NCBI RefSeq assembly: GCF_013702265.1
Contig: NZ_CP059348.1
Location: forward strand, 2,666,001 to 2,730,000
Source of the DNA: Providencia rettgeri
GTDB taxonomy: Bacteria > Pseudomonadota > Gammaproteobacteria > Enterobacterales > Enterobacteriaceae
Length of the DNA stretch: 64,000 bases
Direction of reading: 5' to 3'
Made by a program: the position numbers and the translations under genes
Notes under the pieces: model-generated
Seen by the model: only the letters and a program-made list of their open reading frames with translations
The model's database searches: none
Told to the model about the DNA's origin: nothing
Part shown: piece by piece, positions 20,740 to 30,679 of the stretch
Layout: every line of letters begins with the position of its first letter
How positions within the stretch are numbered: position 1 is the stretch's first letter

Positions 20740-21237
20740 TTAGGCACGAACATTGATAATGGATTCTGGCGTAATGCCGTTCGGCATTGTTTTACGCTTT
20801 TCATTATCTTGCCTATCAGCAACATCCAGAACTTCTTGGTTCTTAACCAGCTCATCAAGGCTGATGCTGCTAAGGAAACTGGTGATTCTGTCGCTTAGGT
20901 CACGCCATAATGCGTGAGTTAAGCAGCGGTCGCCATTTTGACAACCTTCTTTATTACCCTGACAACGGGTTGCATCTACGGATTCATCGACCGCAGCAAT
21001 TACTTCAGCAACAAAGATTTGGTCTGCATCACGCCCAAGCAGATAACCGCCACCGGGACCGCGAACACTAGAAACTAAATCGTTTTTACGTAAACGAGAG
21101 AAGAGTTGCTCAAGATAAGAGAGGGAGATTCCCTGACGTTCAGAAATATCAGCTAAAGGTACTGGACCAGTCTGAGAGTGTAACGCGACATCTAGCATCG
21201 CAGTTACTGCGTAACGCCCTTTGGAAGTGAGTCTCAT
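20740..21237 (-). CDS. iscR: Rrf2-family Fe-S regulator IscR
   Basis: IscR is a [2Fe-2S] winged-helix repressor and activator that measures Fe-S demand. From ATG 21237 ([11 protein letters not shown]) the protein has 165 residues. Cluster ligands are C92, C99, C105 and H108 ([14 protein letters not shown]). There is one more residue between the first two cysteines than in E. coli as I remember it. The longer ORF from 21279 would overlap the operators and is rejected. Two IscR type 1 sites overlap its promoter, so it should repress itself. Confidence 0.96.
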   Translation of the reverse strand: MRLTSKGRYAVTAMLDVALHSQTGPVPLADISERQGISLSYLEQLFSRLRKNDLVSSVRGPGGGYLLGRDADQIFVAEVIAAVDESVDATRCQGNKEGCQNGDRCLTHALWRDLSDRITSFLSSISLDELVKNQEVLDVADRQDNEKRKTMPNGITPESIINVRA

Positions 21238-21269
21238 AACATAAATACTCCGTGGTAAAATATGCAGCA

Positions 21270-21298
21270 ATTGTGACATACCTGAGTAATTTGGTCAA
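21270..21298 (-). promoter_or_regulatory. Putative sigma70 promoter of the isc operon
   Basis: On the minus strand TTGACC (21298-21293) and CACAAT (21275-21270) are separated by exactly 17 bp. The promoter lies inside the IscR operator pair, about 35 bp before iscR. Confidence 0.65.
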
Positions 21299-21302
21299 CT
21301 AT
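21278..21302 (-). promoter_or_regulatory. IscR type 1 operator, promoter-proximal
   Basis: Read on the minus strand this begins ATAGTTGACC and ends TCAGGTAT. It fits the 25-bp type 1 consensus (ATASYYGACTRWWWYAGTCRRSTAT) with two mismatches that I can see. It contains the -35 element. Confidence 0.75.
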
Positions 21303-21327
21303 TTACCTGACTAATTTACTCAAGTAT
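21303..21327 (-). promoter_or_regulatory. IscR type 1 operator, promoter-distal
   Basis: The minus strand begins ATACTTGAGT and ends TTAGTCAGGTAA, matching the type 1 consensus at nearly every position. It abuts the first site with no gap. Confidence 0.75.
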
Positions 21328-21354
21328 TATGCTCACTTCACCACGGCATTAACC

Positions 21355-22086
21355 TCATTTTTTCGCCCATTTTTCCATTGATGTCAAAATGCCGCGAAGA
21401 ATATGCAACTCTTGGGTTTCTACATGGGCACGGGTAAATAAACGTCGCAGTTTATTCATAATTAATCCCGGATGCGCCTTGCGAATAAAGCCCGATTCAT
21501 TCAATACGCTTTCAAGATGAACGTAGAAACGTTCTAAATCTTCAGCCGGTGGGTATTCTACCTCATCATCGGTCGATGTTTGCGTATTTTTTTCAGCAAT
21601 TGCCAAATACGCCATGCGAATCTCGTAGCTAACTAATTGAACCGCCATTGCCAAATTCAGAGAACCATATTCTGGGTTGGTCGGAATATACAAATGGTAA
21701 TTACATTTTTGCAATTCTTCGTTGGTTAAACCGACACGCTCACGGCCAAAAACAATTGCGACCGGTGACTCTTTTGACTGTTCAACTGATTTAACTCCAC
21801 ATTCACGAGGCTCGACCATTGGCCAAGAAAGTGTACGAGAACGTGCGCTGGTACCAATAACTAATTTGCACCCTGCTAATGCTTCATCGAGAGATTTTAC
21901 GATTTTTGCATTACCAATCACATCACTTGCACCCGCGGATAACGCGATAGCATGAGAATCAGGTTCAACGAGTGGGTTAACTAAATAGAGGTTTGAAAGC
22001 CCCATGGTTTTCATTGCACGAGCGGTTGAGCCCATATTGCCAGTGTGTGAGGTTTCAACAAGAACGATACGAATATTTTCTAGCAT
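21355..22086 (-). CDS. trmJ: tRNA (cytidine/uridine-2'-O-) methyltransferase TrmJ
   Basis: TrmJ is a SPOUT-class enzyme that 2'-O-methylates position 32 of several tRNAs. The 243 residues show the knotted SPOUT core: [31 protein letters not shown] at the start, [15 protein letters not shown], then a glycine-poor SAM pocket with [19 protein letters not shown]. The C-terminal arm (about 160-243) is helical. It is divergent from suhB across 124 bp and upstream of iscR, the E. coli arrangement. Confidence 0.96.
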   Translation of the reverse strand: MLENIRIVLVETSHTGNMGSTARAMKTMGLSNLYLVNPLVEPDSHAIALSAGASDVIGNAKIVKSLDEALAGCKLVIGTSARSRTLSWPMVEPRECGVKSVEQSKESPVAIVFGRERVGLTNEELQKCNYHLYIPTNPEYGSLNLAMAVQLVSYEIRMAYLAIAEKNTQTSTDDEVEYPPAEDLERFYVHLESVLNESGFIRKAHPGLIMNKLRRLFTRAHVETQELHILRGILTSMEKWAKK

Positions 22087-22134
22087 GGTTTATACGTTGT
22101 CATGAAAAATTAATCGCAAGAGTCTAACACAAAA

Positions 22135-22163
22135 TTGCTTATTGTGACGAACATCTATATACT
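22135..22163 (+). promoter_or_regulatory. Putative sigma70 promoter of suhB
   Basis: TTGCTT (22135-22140) and TATACT (22158-22163) with a 17-bp spacer lie 48 bp before the suhB ATG. Confidence 0.6.
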
Positions 22164-22210
22164 TTGCGTCTCTTGATTTTCGTTCTTTAACATCCCAGTG
22201 GAAAATACCC

Positions 22211-23014
22211 ATGCATCCGATGCTTAACATCGCCATACGTGCTGCACGTAAGGCTGGTAATTACATAGCTAAAAACTATGAAGATCCTCAGAACGTAACA
22301 GTAACCCAAAAGGGTGCTAACGATTTCGTCACTAACGTTGACCGTGACGCTGAACAAATCATCGTTGATATTATTCGTAAATCTTACCCAGACCACACTA
22401 TCATCACTGAAGAAAGTGGCGAGTTATTAGGCAAAGATGAAGATATTCAATGGGTAATCGATCCACTGGATGGCACCACCAACTTCACAAAACGTTTCCC
22501 TCACTTCTCAGTTTCTATCGCTGTACGCATTAAAGGCCGTACAGAGGTTGCTGCTGTCTATGACCCTATGCGTAACGAATTGTTTACTGCAGTACGTGGT
22601 CAAGGCGCTCAAATGAACGGTTACCGTTTACGTATGGCTGAGAAACGCGACCTTGAAGGCGCAGTTGTCGCAACTGGCTTCCCATTCAAACACAAGCAAC
22701 ACGCTCCTATCTACATGAACATCATGGGCAAAATGTTTGACCAATGTGCAGATTTCCGTCGCACGGGTTCAGCAGCTCTGGATTTATGCTATGTGGCTGC
22801 GGGTCGCGTTGACGCTTACTTCGAAATCGGTTTAAAACCATGGGATTTCTTAGGTGGCGAACTAATCATGCGTGAAGCGGGCGGGATCATGACTGACTTC
22901 GTAGGCGGTCATAACTATTTAGCATCAGGTAACTTAGTCGCAGGTAGCCCACGCGTTGTTCGCGATATTCTGGCTGCAATGAAAGATGAATTATCTGAAG
23001 CATTAAAACGTTAA
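22211..23014 (+). CDS. suhB: Inositol-1-monophosphatase / rRNA antitermination factor SuhB
   Basis: SuhB hydrolyses inositol monophosphates, and in E. coli it also joins the rRNA antitermination complex with NusA/NusB. The 267 residues carry the metal-site motif DPLDGTTNF, an upstream EESGE glutamate, and the C-terminal WDFLGGELIMREAGG motif typical of the superfamily. The ATG at 22211 follows AGTGGAAAATACCC. It is transcribed away from trmJ and has its own terminator. Confidence 0.97.
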   Translation: MHPMLNIAIRAARKAGNYIAKNYEDPQNVTVTQKGANDFVTNVDRDAEQIIVDIIRKSYPDHTIITEESGELLGKDEDIQWVIDPLDGTTNFTKRFPHFSVSIAVRIKGRTEVAAVYDPMRNELFTAVRGQGAQMNGYRLRMAEKRDLEGAVVATGFPFKHKQHAPIYMNIMGKMFDQCADFRRTGSAALDLCYVAAGRVDAYFEIGLKPWDFLGGELIMREAGGIMTDFVGGHNYLASGNLVAGSPRVVRDILAAMKDELSEALKR

Positions 23015-23036
23015 TTTAATCCTCGTTAAATTTGCT

Positions 23037-23072
23037 AAAAAGGGCGCTAGTGAAAACTAAGCGCCCTTTTTA
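23037..23072 (+). terminator. Terminator between suhB and the convergent hcaT-like gene
   Basis: AAAAAGGGCGCT pairs with AGCGCCCTTTTT around a short loop and is followed by TATT. Both strands end in T-rich arms, so it can serve both genes. Confidence 0.85.
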
Positions 23073-23096
23073 TTATTGCGTTACGGTAACTCCAGT

Positions 23097-24248
23097 CTAA
23101 GACTGAGCCGTCACTCTTGGTCGAATAAACAGCGCAGGCACAGCCAAGAGCGCCATCAAATAAAACACGACGCCATGTTGGTCAGGCATACGCTCATAAA
23201 TATACCCCACCATAATAGTAACCACCGCAAGCCCGCCTCCAGTCGCTAAGGCAGAATAAGCCCCTTGCAACGGTATAATTTCATTTTCTTTACGCGCACT
23301 AATAAATCGCATCGCCGCTAAGTGGCAAACGGTGAAGGTTCCACTGTGTAATATTTGCACAATAATTAACACAGGCAATGCAGTAAATGCCCCCATCATT
23401 CCCCAGCGGATAATCCCACACACTGCGGATAATAAAAGTAAGTTACGGGCACTCCAGCGTCGGAATAATCGATGGCTCAGCATAAAGACGATCACTTCGG
23501 CCACCACACCCAGCGACCATAAATTACCGATCACTAAATCAGAATAACCCGCTTCTTTCCAGAACAACGAAGCAAACCCGTAATAAGCGGCATGCGCACC
23601 TTGCAATAAAGTCACACAGATTAAAAACATCAGTATATTTTTATCTGCGATCAGTTGCTTGAATGAGACTTTATTTGCACCTTCCGCTTTTGCTACTCCC
23701 GCTGGCATAATCGCAGGTTTCAACATGGCTCCCAATAATAGGGCGGCGCAGCTGATCACTAATGCGACCATTATCGAGGTATGTCCCCACACCCCAGCAA
23801 AATACCCCATTGATGACGAGCCAATAATAAAGGCAATTGAGCCCCAAACTCGGATTTTGCCGTAATCAAACGTAAATTGTTTCTGCCATGTTCCTGCTAA
23901 TGAGTCCCCTAATGGCACCATAGGAGCAAAAAATAGGTTTAATCCAATCATGACAAACATCAGCCACGCCCAATGGGAGCCGAATGAAAATCCAATGGAG
24001 AAAATAAGGGAAAGCGCTGCCAGTAATCGTAATGCATTGATCAGTTTGGAAGGCTCTTTAACCTGGGGAGTGATAAACATCGCACCGAGAAAACGCGCCG
24101 CAAGTCCAATACCTAACAAAAGCCCTATCATTTCTGCATCTATTCCCTCACCTTGTAGCCACACGGACCAAAATGGTAAGAAAATACTGTAGGCAAAAAA
24201 GTAGGTAAAATAATCAATCGCTAGCCAACGCGTTGATGGAATAACCAT
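23097..24248 (-). CDS. hcaT: MFS transporter, HcaT-like (3-phenylpropionate permease family)
   Basis: In E. coli HcaT is the putative 3-phenylpropionate importer. I chose ATG 24248 (MVIPSTRWLAIDYF), because GGGAGGAG lies directly upstream and this matches the E. coli N-terminus. An ORF from 24323 would add 25 unconserved residues. The product is 383 residues with about 12 hydrophobic segments. Conserved strings include LLQGAHAAYYGF, LWSLGVVAEV and HSGTFTVCHLAAMRF. No hca catabolic genes are nearby, so the substrate is uncertain. It converges on suhB and follows glyA. Confidence 0.88.
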   Translation of the reverse strand: MVIPSTRWLAIDYFTYFFAYSIFLPFWSVWLQGEGIDAEMIGLLLGIGLAARFLGAMFITPQVKEPSKLINALRLLAALSLIFSIGFSFGSHWAWLMFVMIGLNLFFAPMVPLGDSLAGTWQKQFTFDYGKIRVWGSIAFIIGSSSMGYFAGVWGHTSIMVALVISCAALLLGAMLKPAIMPAGVAKAEGANKVSFKQLIADKNILMFLICVTLLQGAHAAYYGFASLFWKEAGYSDLVIGNLWSLGVVAEVIVFMLSHRLFRRWSARNLLLLSAVCGIIRWGMMGAFTALPVLIIVQILHSGTFTVCHLAAMRFISARKENEIIPLQGAYSALATGGGLAVVTIMVGYIYERMPDQHGVVFYLMALLAVPALFIRPRVTAQS

Positions 24249-24302
24249 CACTCCTCCCTTATTTTCATCTTCCCCTACTATTGAGGGGTTTAAAACGGAC
24301 AA

Positions 24303-24338
24303 CAAAAAACCCGCTTTTACCAAATGTAGAAGCGGGTT
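24303..24338 (-). terminator. Terminator after glyA
   Basis: On the minus strand AACCCGCTTCTAC pairs with GTAAAAGCGGGTT and is followed by TTTTGTTG. It lies about 40 bases past the glyA stop. Confidence 0.85.
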
Positions 24339-24377
24339 TATCGTGCTAATTCACTGCACGCTATTGGTTAATTACCA

Positions 24378-25631
24378 TTATGCGTAAACTGGGTATTTTT
24401 TGCAGATAGCTAATACTTTCTGTTTAACAGCTTCAATGGTTGCTTCGTCATTGAGGTTGTCCAGAATATCACACATCCAGCCAGCTAGCTCGCGTGCATC
24501 TGCTTCATTGAAGCCACGACGTGTAATTGCAGGAGAACCGATACGCACACCAGAAGTGACAAATGGGCTCTTCGGATCGTTAGGTACGCTGTTTTTGTTT
24601 ACCGTAATGTTTGCGCGACCCAGTGCAGCGTCAGCATCTTTACCAGTAATATCTTTGTCAACTAAGTCAACTAAGAACAGGTGGTTTTCAGTACCGCCAG
24701 ACACCACTTTAAAGCCACGTTTTTGGAAAACTTCTACCATTGCTTTCGCATTTTTTGCAACTTGCTGTTGGTAAGTTTTGAACGCAGGCTCCATCGCTTC
24801 TTTCAGTGCTACCGCTTTACCTGCGATAACGTGCATCAGAGGGCCGCCTTGTGAACCTGGGAATACCGCAGAGTTCAAACGCTTATACAGGTCTTCGTCG
24901 CCGCCTTTAGCTAAAATCAGACCACCACGTGGGCCCGCTAAAGTTTTGTGTGTTGTTGTCGTAACGACGTGAGCATGTGGAACAGGGTTAGGGTAAACAC
25001 CCGCCGCCACCAGACCCGCAACGTGTGCCATATCAACGAACAGGTAGGCACCGATGCTGTCAGCGATTTCACGCATTTTAGCCCAATCAACCACACCAGA
25101 ATATGCGGAGAAGCCGCCGATGATCATTTTTGGTTGATGTTTTTTCGCTTGAGCCGCGATATCGTCGTAATCGATTTTACCGCTTTCATCGATACCGTAA
25201 GGAACGATGTTATACAGTTTACCGGAGAAGTTTACTGGAGAACCGTGAGTTAAGTGACCGCCGTGCGCCAGGTTCATACCTAATACAGTGTCACCTGGTT
25301 GCAGCAGCGCCATATAGACCGCAGCGTTAGCTTGTGAACCAGAGTGTGGCTGTACGTTTGCGTAGTCAGCACCAAATAACTCTTTCGCGCGGTCGATAGC
25401 TAATTGCTCAACCACATCAACGAATTCACAACCACCATAATAACGTTTAGTTGGATAACCTTCCGCATACTTATTGGTCAGCTGAGAGCCTTGAGCCTGC
25501 ATAACTCGTGGGCTGGTATAGTTTTCAGAAGCAATTAATTCAATGTGTTCTTCTTGACGTTGTACTTCTTTTTCCATTGCTTCCCACAGTTGTGGGTCGT
25601 AATCTGCAATATTCATTTCACGCTTTAACAT
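24378..25631 (-). CDS. glyA: Serine hydroxymethyltransferase
   Basis: GlyA is the PLP enzyme converting serine and tetrahydrofolate to glycine and methylene-THF, the main one-carbon source. From ATG 25631 ([16 protein letters not shown]) it has 417 residues, identical in length to E. coli. The PLP lysine is in [16 protein letters not shown]. The seven-residue longer ORF from 25652 is rejected. It is divergent from hmp across 350 bp. A PurR-type box lies in the upstream region. Confidence 0.98.
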   Translation of the reverse strand: MLKREMNIADYDPQLWEAMEKEVQRQEEHIELIASENYTSPRVMQAQGSQLTNKYAEGYPTKRYYGGCEFVDVVEQLAIDRAKELFGADYANVQPHSGSQANAAVYMALLQPGDTVLGMNLAHGGHLTHGSPVNFSGKLYNIVPYGIDESGKIDYDDIAAQAKKHQPKMIIGGFSAYSGVVDWAKMREIADSIGAYLFVDMAHVAGLVAAGVYPNPVPHAHVVTTTTHKTLAGPRGGLILAKGGDEDLYKRLNSAVFPGSQGGPLMHVIAGKAVALKEAMEPAFKTYQQQVAKNAKAMVEVFQKRGFKVVSGGTENHLFLVDLVDKDITGKDADAALGRANITVNKNSVPNDPKSPFVTSGVRIGSPAITRRGFNEADARELAGWMCDILDNLNDEATIEAVKQKVLAICKKYPVYA

Positions 25632-25737
25632 TCGCTTCTCCTGCCTCAGCAATTCAATAAGGTAACAATCAATTCAACTTAATGACTGACAGTGTAAACT
25701 CTTTTTCGTCGTTGAGATAGCCCCTAAGAAAAAATAT

Positions 25738-25753
25738 ACGCAAACGATTGCAT
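25738..25753 (-). promoter_or_regulatory. PurR operator upstream of glyA
   Basis: ACGCAAACGATTGCAT matches the PurR consensus ACGCAAACGTTTTCGT at most positions. It lies 107-122 bp before the glyA ATG. PurR control of glyA is known in E. coli. Confidence 0.75.
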
Positions 25754-25916
25754 TAATTTTTTTGCTTTCAGATACCTTTAAACAACACAAAATATAATAG
25801 CGCACATTTCAATAATACCGAGACGAATATCTAACTTTGCTAGCTACCTCTAATTTTGCGGTGAATTCCCCCACTTTTTGATGCGTTAATTATTTACATT
25901 TCCCGCTAAATATTAT

Positions 25917-25940
25917 AAGTTGCATACAAAATACATGTTT
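25917..25940 (+). promoter_or_regulatory. NsrR-like operator of hmp
   Basis: A 24-bp element opening AAGTTGCAT and closing ATACATGTTT resembles the E. coli hmp NsrR site (AAGATGCAT...ATACAT) at most positions. It lies 42-65 bp before the hmp ATG, where a nitric-oxide-sensing repressor would block transcription. Confidence 0.65.
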
Positions 25941-25957
25941 ATAAATTCATAATATTA

Positions 25958-25970
25958 TGAAAATAATTCA
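25958..25970 (+). promoter_or_regulatory. Candidate MetR half-site pair near hmp
   Basis: TGAAAATAATTCA fits the MetR consensus TGAA-N5-TTCA exactly. It lies only 11 bp before the hmp ATG and abuts the ribosome site, so it may be chance. MetR acts on the glyA-hmp region in E. coli. Confidence 0.3.
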
Positions 25971-25981
25971 GGAGTACCTGT

Positions 25982-27181
25982 ATGCTTGACCAACAAACTA
26001 TCGCCACAATTAAATCCACCATCCCTGCCATCGCAGCAACTGGTCCTAAATTAACCGCTCACTTTTATGACAGAATGTTTAAACAACATCCTGAGCTGAA
26101 AGATATTTTCAATATGAGAAATCAAACGAATGGCGATCAGCGTGAAGCCCTATTCAACGCTATTTGCGCTTATGCAGTCCATATTGAAACCCCTGAAGCG
26201 TTAATTGGCGCAGTGGAGAAAATTGCCCAGAAACATGCCAGTTTAAATATCAAACCTGAGCACTACCCAATTGTTGGGGAAAACCTGCTCGCTGCGATTG
26301 ATGAGCTGCTGAGCCCAGGCCAAGAAGTGTTAGACGCATGGGGAAGAGCTTATGGCGTGCTGGCGGATATTTTCATTAACCGTGAAAGCACGATTTACCG
26401 TGAAAATGCGGTAAAGTCCGGCGGATGGGAAGGTTTACGTGAATTCAAAGTCACTAAAAAACAACCTCAAAGTGCTGTTATCACCAGTTTTGAACTCACT
26501 CCGGTAGATGGTAAAGCGGTGGCGGATTATCGTCCAGGGCAATATATTACTGTGTACCTGAATGAAAATAGTTTTGAAAATCAAGAAATTCGCCAGTATT
26601 CACTCACTACTGCGCCAAATGTGAAAACCTACCGTATTGCGGTGAAACGTGAAGAGCAAGGCACCGTTTCTGGCTTCTTACATCAAAATCTCAATGAAGG
26701 CGATATTGTTCGTTTAGCGCCACCATGCGGTGATTTTTACCTTGATGTCGAACCGAAAACGCCAGTGACTTTAATTTCTGCTGGCGTCGGCTTAACACCA
26801 ATGCTCAGCATGCTTAACCACCTCACCATGCACCAACATCAAGCACCTGTGAATTGGCTACATGCTGCTGAAAATGGGGATGTACACGCTTTTAATCAAG
26901 AAGTTAGCCAGTTGATATCACAACATACCCAAGGTCATTCAGCAGTTTGGTTTAATCAACCAGCGCCACAAGATCAACTGGGTGAAGATTACCAATACCG
27001 TGGATTACTGGATTTAACACAAGTTAAAGAGAAAGTGCTTCAGCCAAATATGCAATTCTATTTCTGTGGACCTGTCGGCTTTATGCAACATGTTGGAAAG
27101 CAGTTAATTGAAATGGGTATTGCTGCTGATAACATTCATTATGAGTGTTTTGGCCCTCATAAAGTATTACCGTTAAATTAA
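25982..27181 (+). CDS. hmp: Flavohaemoprotein, nitric oxide dioxygenase
   Basis: Hmp oxidises NO to nitrate with O2 and NADPH. The 399 residues contain a globin domain (1-138) with proximal haem His85 (QKHASL), Tyr29 and Gln53. An FAD domain follows (about 150-260; RQYSLT and GTVSGFLH). The NAD domain comes last ([17 protein letters not shown]). The ATG is preceded by AGGAG at good spacing. It is divergent from glyA as in E. coli, and an NsrR-like operator precedes it. Confidence 0.98.
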   Translation: MLDQQTIATIKSTIPAIAATGPKLTAHFYDRMFKQHPELKDIFNMRNQTNGDQREALFNAICAYAVHIETPEALIGAVEKIAQKHASLNIKPEHYPIVGENLLAAIDELLSPGQEVLDAWGRAYGVLADIFINRESTIYRENAVKSGGWEGLREFKVTKKQPQSAVITSFELTPVDGKAVADYRPGQYITVYLNENSFENQEIRQYSLTTAPNVKTYRIAVKREEQGTVSGFLHQNLNEGDIVRLAPPCGDFYLDVEPKTPVTLISAGVGLTPMLSMLNHLTMHQHQAPVNWLHAAENGDVHAFNQEVSQLISQHTQGHSAVWFNQPAPQDQLGEDYQYRGLLDLTQVKEKVLQPNMQFYFCGPVGFMQHVGKQLIEMGIAADNIHYECFGPHKVLPLN

Positions 27182-27243
27182 TCGCAGTTATTCATTATAG
27201 TGAATTGTTTTTAAAACTTTAGTTATAAATATTTTTTAATTTT

Positions 27244-27315
27244 TGCGGTAACGGACTCGCATATAAATATATTATCATCCCATGTAGGATATATTTATCC
27301 CGTTACCGCATTTTT
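27244..27315. terminator. Large bidirectional hairpin between hmp and glnB
   Basis: TGCGGTAACGG (27244-27254) pairs with CCGTTACCGCA (27300-27310), with a second inner AT-rich stem (about 27261-27271 with 27289-27298). TTTTT follows on the plus strand, and A-rich sequence before the stem gives AAAA/TTTT on the other. It serves both convergent genes. Confidence 0.75.
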
Positions 27316-27323
27316 CATTCTAG

Positions 27324-27674
<351 letters not shown>

Positions 27675-29297
27675 TTATGACCAGTTTTTACGGCCAAAAC
27701 CTGAGGTAATCGGATAACGACGATCTTTACCGAAATTACGCATTGTGATCCGCGGTCCAACAGGAGCCTGACGGCGCTTATATTCGTTAATATCGACAAG
27801 ACGCACAACTTTGCGAACAATTTCTCTATCAAATCCGAGCTTGATAAGGTCAGCTACAGATAAATCTTTTTCTACATAACCGTCTAAGATGGCATCTAAC
27901 ACATCGTAAGGCGGTAAACTATCTTGGTCTAATTGCCCTGGAGCCAGTTCCGCTGAAGGTGGTCTATCAATCACGCGCTGCGGAATTGCTGGCGATATTG
28001 TATTACGATATTTAGCCAGTTCAAAGACCAGCGTTTTTGGCACATCTTTAAGGACATCGAAGCCCCCCGCCATATCACCATACAACGTTGAATACCCAAC
28101 TGCGGATTCGCTTTTATTGCTGGTCGTCAATACTAAACGGCGACGCTTATTGGACATCGCCATTAAGATCACGGCGCGACAACGAGCTTGTAAGTTCTCT
28201 TCCGTGGTATCCGGTTGAGTGCCTTCAAACAATGGTTGCAATTGCGTCATAAAAGCATCAAACATTGGTTCGATGGAGACGATATCAAACTCAACACCCA
28301 GTAATTCCGCTTGCTCTTTAGCATCATGGATGCTCATTTCAGAGGTGTAACGGAACGGCATCATAACGGCTTGAACCCGATCTTTACCGATAGCATCCGC
28401 CGCAATCGCCACAGTTAATCCTGAATCAATCCCACCGGATAACCCTAAAATCGCCCCATTAAAGCCATTTTTGTTGATGTAATCGCGGGTTGCTAACACT
28501 AATGCTTGATACACCTGCGCAATTTGAGACGCTTCAGGCTGCTTCGGCTGCTCAGTCACTAATTTCACATCTTCAAAGGTGACTGTCGCCACTTGTTCCG
28601 CAAACTCAGCCATTTGGTAGACTTGCTTGCCTTTGTTTGCTAGCACTTTCGAGCCGCCATCAAACACGAGTTCGTCTTGTCCACCGACTTGGTTAAGATA
28701 GACAATCGGTAAACCGGTACGCTGAGCATGTTCCACCAGCAGATCACTGCGAATGTGCTCTTTGTTTAAATCATACGGTGAAGCATTAATGGTGAGAACT
28801 AACTCAGCACCCGCCCCTTTCACCGCATCAATCGGCTCGTCATACCAAATATCTTCGCAAATCAGTAAACCGAGCTGATAACCTTTGAATTCCACCACGC
28901 AGGTTTTTTCCGCTGCAGTGAAATAACGAGGCTCATCAAAAACACCATAATTAGGCAGCTCTTGCTTAAAGTAACGGGCTAATAGCTTGCCTTGGTAGAA
29001 AAATGATAATGCGTTATAAATTTCATTATCTTCGTACCACGGGTGACCCACGATGATCCCGCATTGACCGCTAGCTTGTTGTAAACGTTTTAATTGCGCG
29101 GTGCAACGCTCTTCAAAATCGTGGCGGAAGAGTAAATCTTCAGGGGAGTACCCTGTTAGAGCCAACTCAGAAAACATGACAATATCAGTATTTTCAGCCT
29201 GTTCTTCAACAGTTTGCAACATACGATCGCAGTTGCCTTCGATGTCGCCAACCAGCCAGTTAAGTTGTGCCAGTGAGATATTAAGCTTACGGCTCAT
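27675..29297 (-). CDS. nadE: Glutamine-dependent NAD+ synthetase
   Basis: NadE amidates deamido-NAD to NAD. This is the 540-residue two-domain form. The N-terminal nitrilase-type amidase carries the triad E44, K111 and C147 (FSELALTGY, KQELPNYGVF, LLICEDIW). The C-terminal synthetase (about 270-540) carries the PP-loop SGGIDSG. E. coli has a shorter, ammonia-dependent NadE elsewhere, so this gene is an addition to the glrR-glnB order. Its 12-bp spacing to glnB implies co-transcription and perhaps P-II control. Confidence 0.95.
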   Translation of the reverse strand: MSRKLNISLAQLNWLVGDIEGNCDRMLQTVEEQAENTDIVMFSELALTGYSPEDLLFRHDFEERCTAQLKRLQQASGQCGIIVGHPWYEDNEIYNALSFFYQGKLLARYFKQELPNYGVFDEPRYFTAAEKTCVVEFKGYQLGLLICEDIWYDEPIDAVKGAGAELVLTINASPYDLNKEHIRSDLLVEHAQRTGLPIVYLNQVGGQDELVFDGGSKVLANKGKQVYQMAEFAEQVATVTFEDVKLVTEQPKQPEASQIAQVYQALVLATRDYINKNGFNGAILGLSGGIDSGLTVAIAADAIGKDRVQAVMMPFRYTSEMSIHDAKEQAELLGVEFDIVSIEPMFDAFMTQLQPLFEGTQPDTTEENLQARCRAVILMAMSNKRRRLVLTTSNKSESAVGYSTLYGDMAGGFDVLKDVPKTLVFELAKYRNTISPAIPQRVIDRPPSAELAPGQLDQDSLPPYDVLDAILDGYVEKDLSVADLIKLGFDREIVRKVVRLVDINEYKRRQAPVGPRITMRNFGKDRRYPITSGFGRKNWS

Positions 29298-29338
29298 AAC
29301 GTGTTTGTTCTCCCTTAATCCTTTAGGCTATAAAGGTT

Positions 29339-30679
29339 TTATTCTTTAAAATCATTCGCTTCTAAATCGTGACGCCCAAGTAATTTATAAAACTCGGTAC
29401 GGTTGCGTCCCGCCATGCGTGCAGCTTGGGTCACGTTGCCTTTGGTCATCTGCAATAATTTACGCAGATAATTTAATTCGAATTGGTTACGCGCCTCCAC
29501 AAAGGTCGGTAGCGCCGTATTTTCGCCTTCCAGAGCTTGGCTAACGAGGGCTTCGCTGATCACTGGAGATGTGGTCAATGCGACACACTGCTCAATCACG
29601 TTCACTAACTGGCGCACGTTTCCGGGCCAGCTTGCGGTCATCAAGCACTTCATTGCATCACTCGAAAAACTGCGCACAAAGGGTTTATGGCGGCTCGCTG
29701 CTTCACGTAATAAATGATTAGCTAATAATGGAATATCTTCCGAGCGTTCATTCAACGCAGGGATCCGCAAGTTCACCACATTCAAACGATAATAGAGATC
29801 TTCACGGAACTCGTTTTTTTCCATCGCTTTCGGTAAGTTACGGTGGGTCGCAGAAATAATGCGTACATCAATATCTAAATCGCGATTACTTCCTAGCGGG
29901 CGAACTTTACGTTCTTGTAGAACACGCAGCAATTTGACTTGCAGCGGCATCGGCATATCACCAATTTCGTCTAAAAAGAGCGTCCCACCGCTGGCAGCAA
30001 AAAACAGCCCTTCACGGCTACTGACAGCTCCCGTAAACGCGCCTTTAGCATGTCCAAACAGTTCAGATTCCAGTAATTGTTCCGGTAATGCGCCACAGTT
30101 AATTGCGATAAACGGTTTATGAGCACGTGGGCTAACTTTATGAATCGCTTGCGCTAATACTTCTTTCCCCGTACCACTTTGCCCATTAATCAGCACACTC
30201 ACATCCGATTGTGCCACCATATGCGCCTGCTCAAGCAAGCGGATCATCAGCGGGCTACGAGTGACAATGCCAGCGCTCCACTCTTCATCACTCATCGGTG
30301 AGGAAGATAATGCTAACGCTTCATCAATGGCTTTATAAAGCGCATCTTTATCAACGGGTTTGGTTAAGAAACTAAACACCCCGCGCTGCGTTGCCGCAAC
30401 CGCATCAGGGATCGAACCATGAGCAGTGAGAATAATCACCGGAAGATTCGGATGGGCTTTTTGCACTTCATCAAACAGCGCCATGCCGTCCATTTCATCC
30501 ATGCGTAAATCGCTAATAACGAGGTCGATTTTTTCTTTCTGGAGTAATTTTAGTGCTTCAGGCCCACTTTCCGCTGTTGAGACTTTAAAACCTTCACTGC
30601 TCAAACGCATACCAAGTAATTTTAGCAGGCTAGGATCATCATCCACCAAAAGTAAGTTAGCTGACTTACGGCCGGTCAT
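29339..30679 (-). CDS. glrR: Sigma54-dependent response regulator GlrR
   Basis: GlrR (QseF) activates glmY transcription with sigma54. The 446 residues have a receiver domain (phospho-acceptor D57 in VISDLRMDEMDG). An AAA+ domain follows with Walker A GQSGTGKE, the sigma54 contact loop GAFTGA and Walker B TLFLDEIGD. A Fis-type helix-turn-helix (GNVTQAARMAGRNRTEFYKLL) ends the protein. The start codon overlaps the qseG stop by 4 bp. Three matching GlrR sites lie upstream of glmY at the other end of the cluster. Confidence 0.97.
   Translation of the reverse strand: MTGRKSANLLLVDDDPSLLKLLGMRLSSEGFKVSTAESGPEALKLLQKEKIDLVISDLRMDEMDGMALFDEVQKAHPNLPVIILTAHGSIPDAVAATQRGVFSFLTKPVDKDALYKAIDEALALSSSPMSDEEWSAGIVTRSPLMIRLLEQAHMVAQSDVSVLINGQSGTGKEVLAQAIHKVSPRAHKPFIAINCGALPEQLLESELFGHAKGAFTGAVSSREGLFFAASGGTLFLDEIGDMPMPLQVKLLRVLQERKVRPLGSNRDLDIDVRIISATHRNLPKAMEKNEFREDLYYRLNVVNLRIPALNERSEDIPLLANHLLREAASRHKPFVRSFSSDAMKCLMTASWPGNVRQLVNVIEQCVALTTSPVISEALVSQALEGENTALPTFVEARNQFELNYLRKLLQMTKGNVTQAARMAGRNRTEFYKLLGRHDLEANDFKE

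Noticed and set aside
25632-25737. Additional small gene between glyA and hmp
   Set aside because: No ORF with a ribosome site; the region is explained by promoters and operators.
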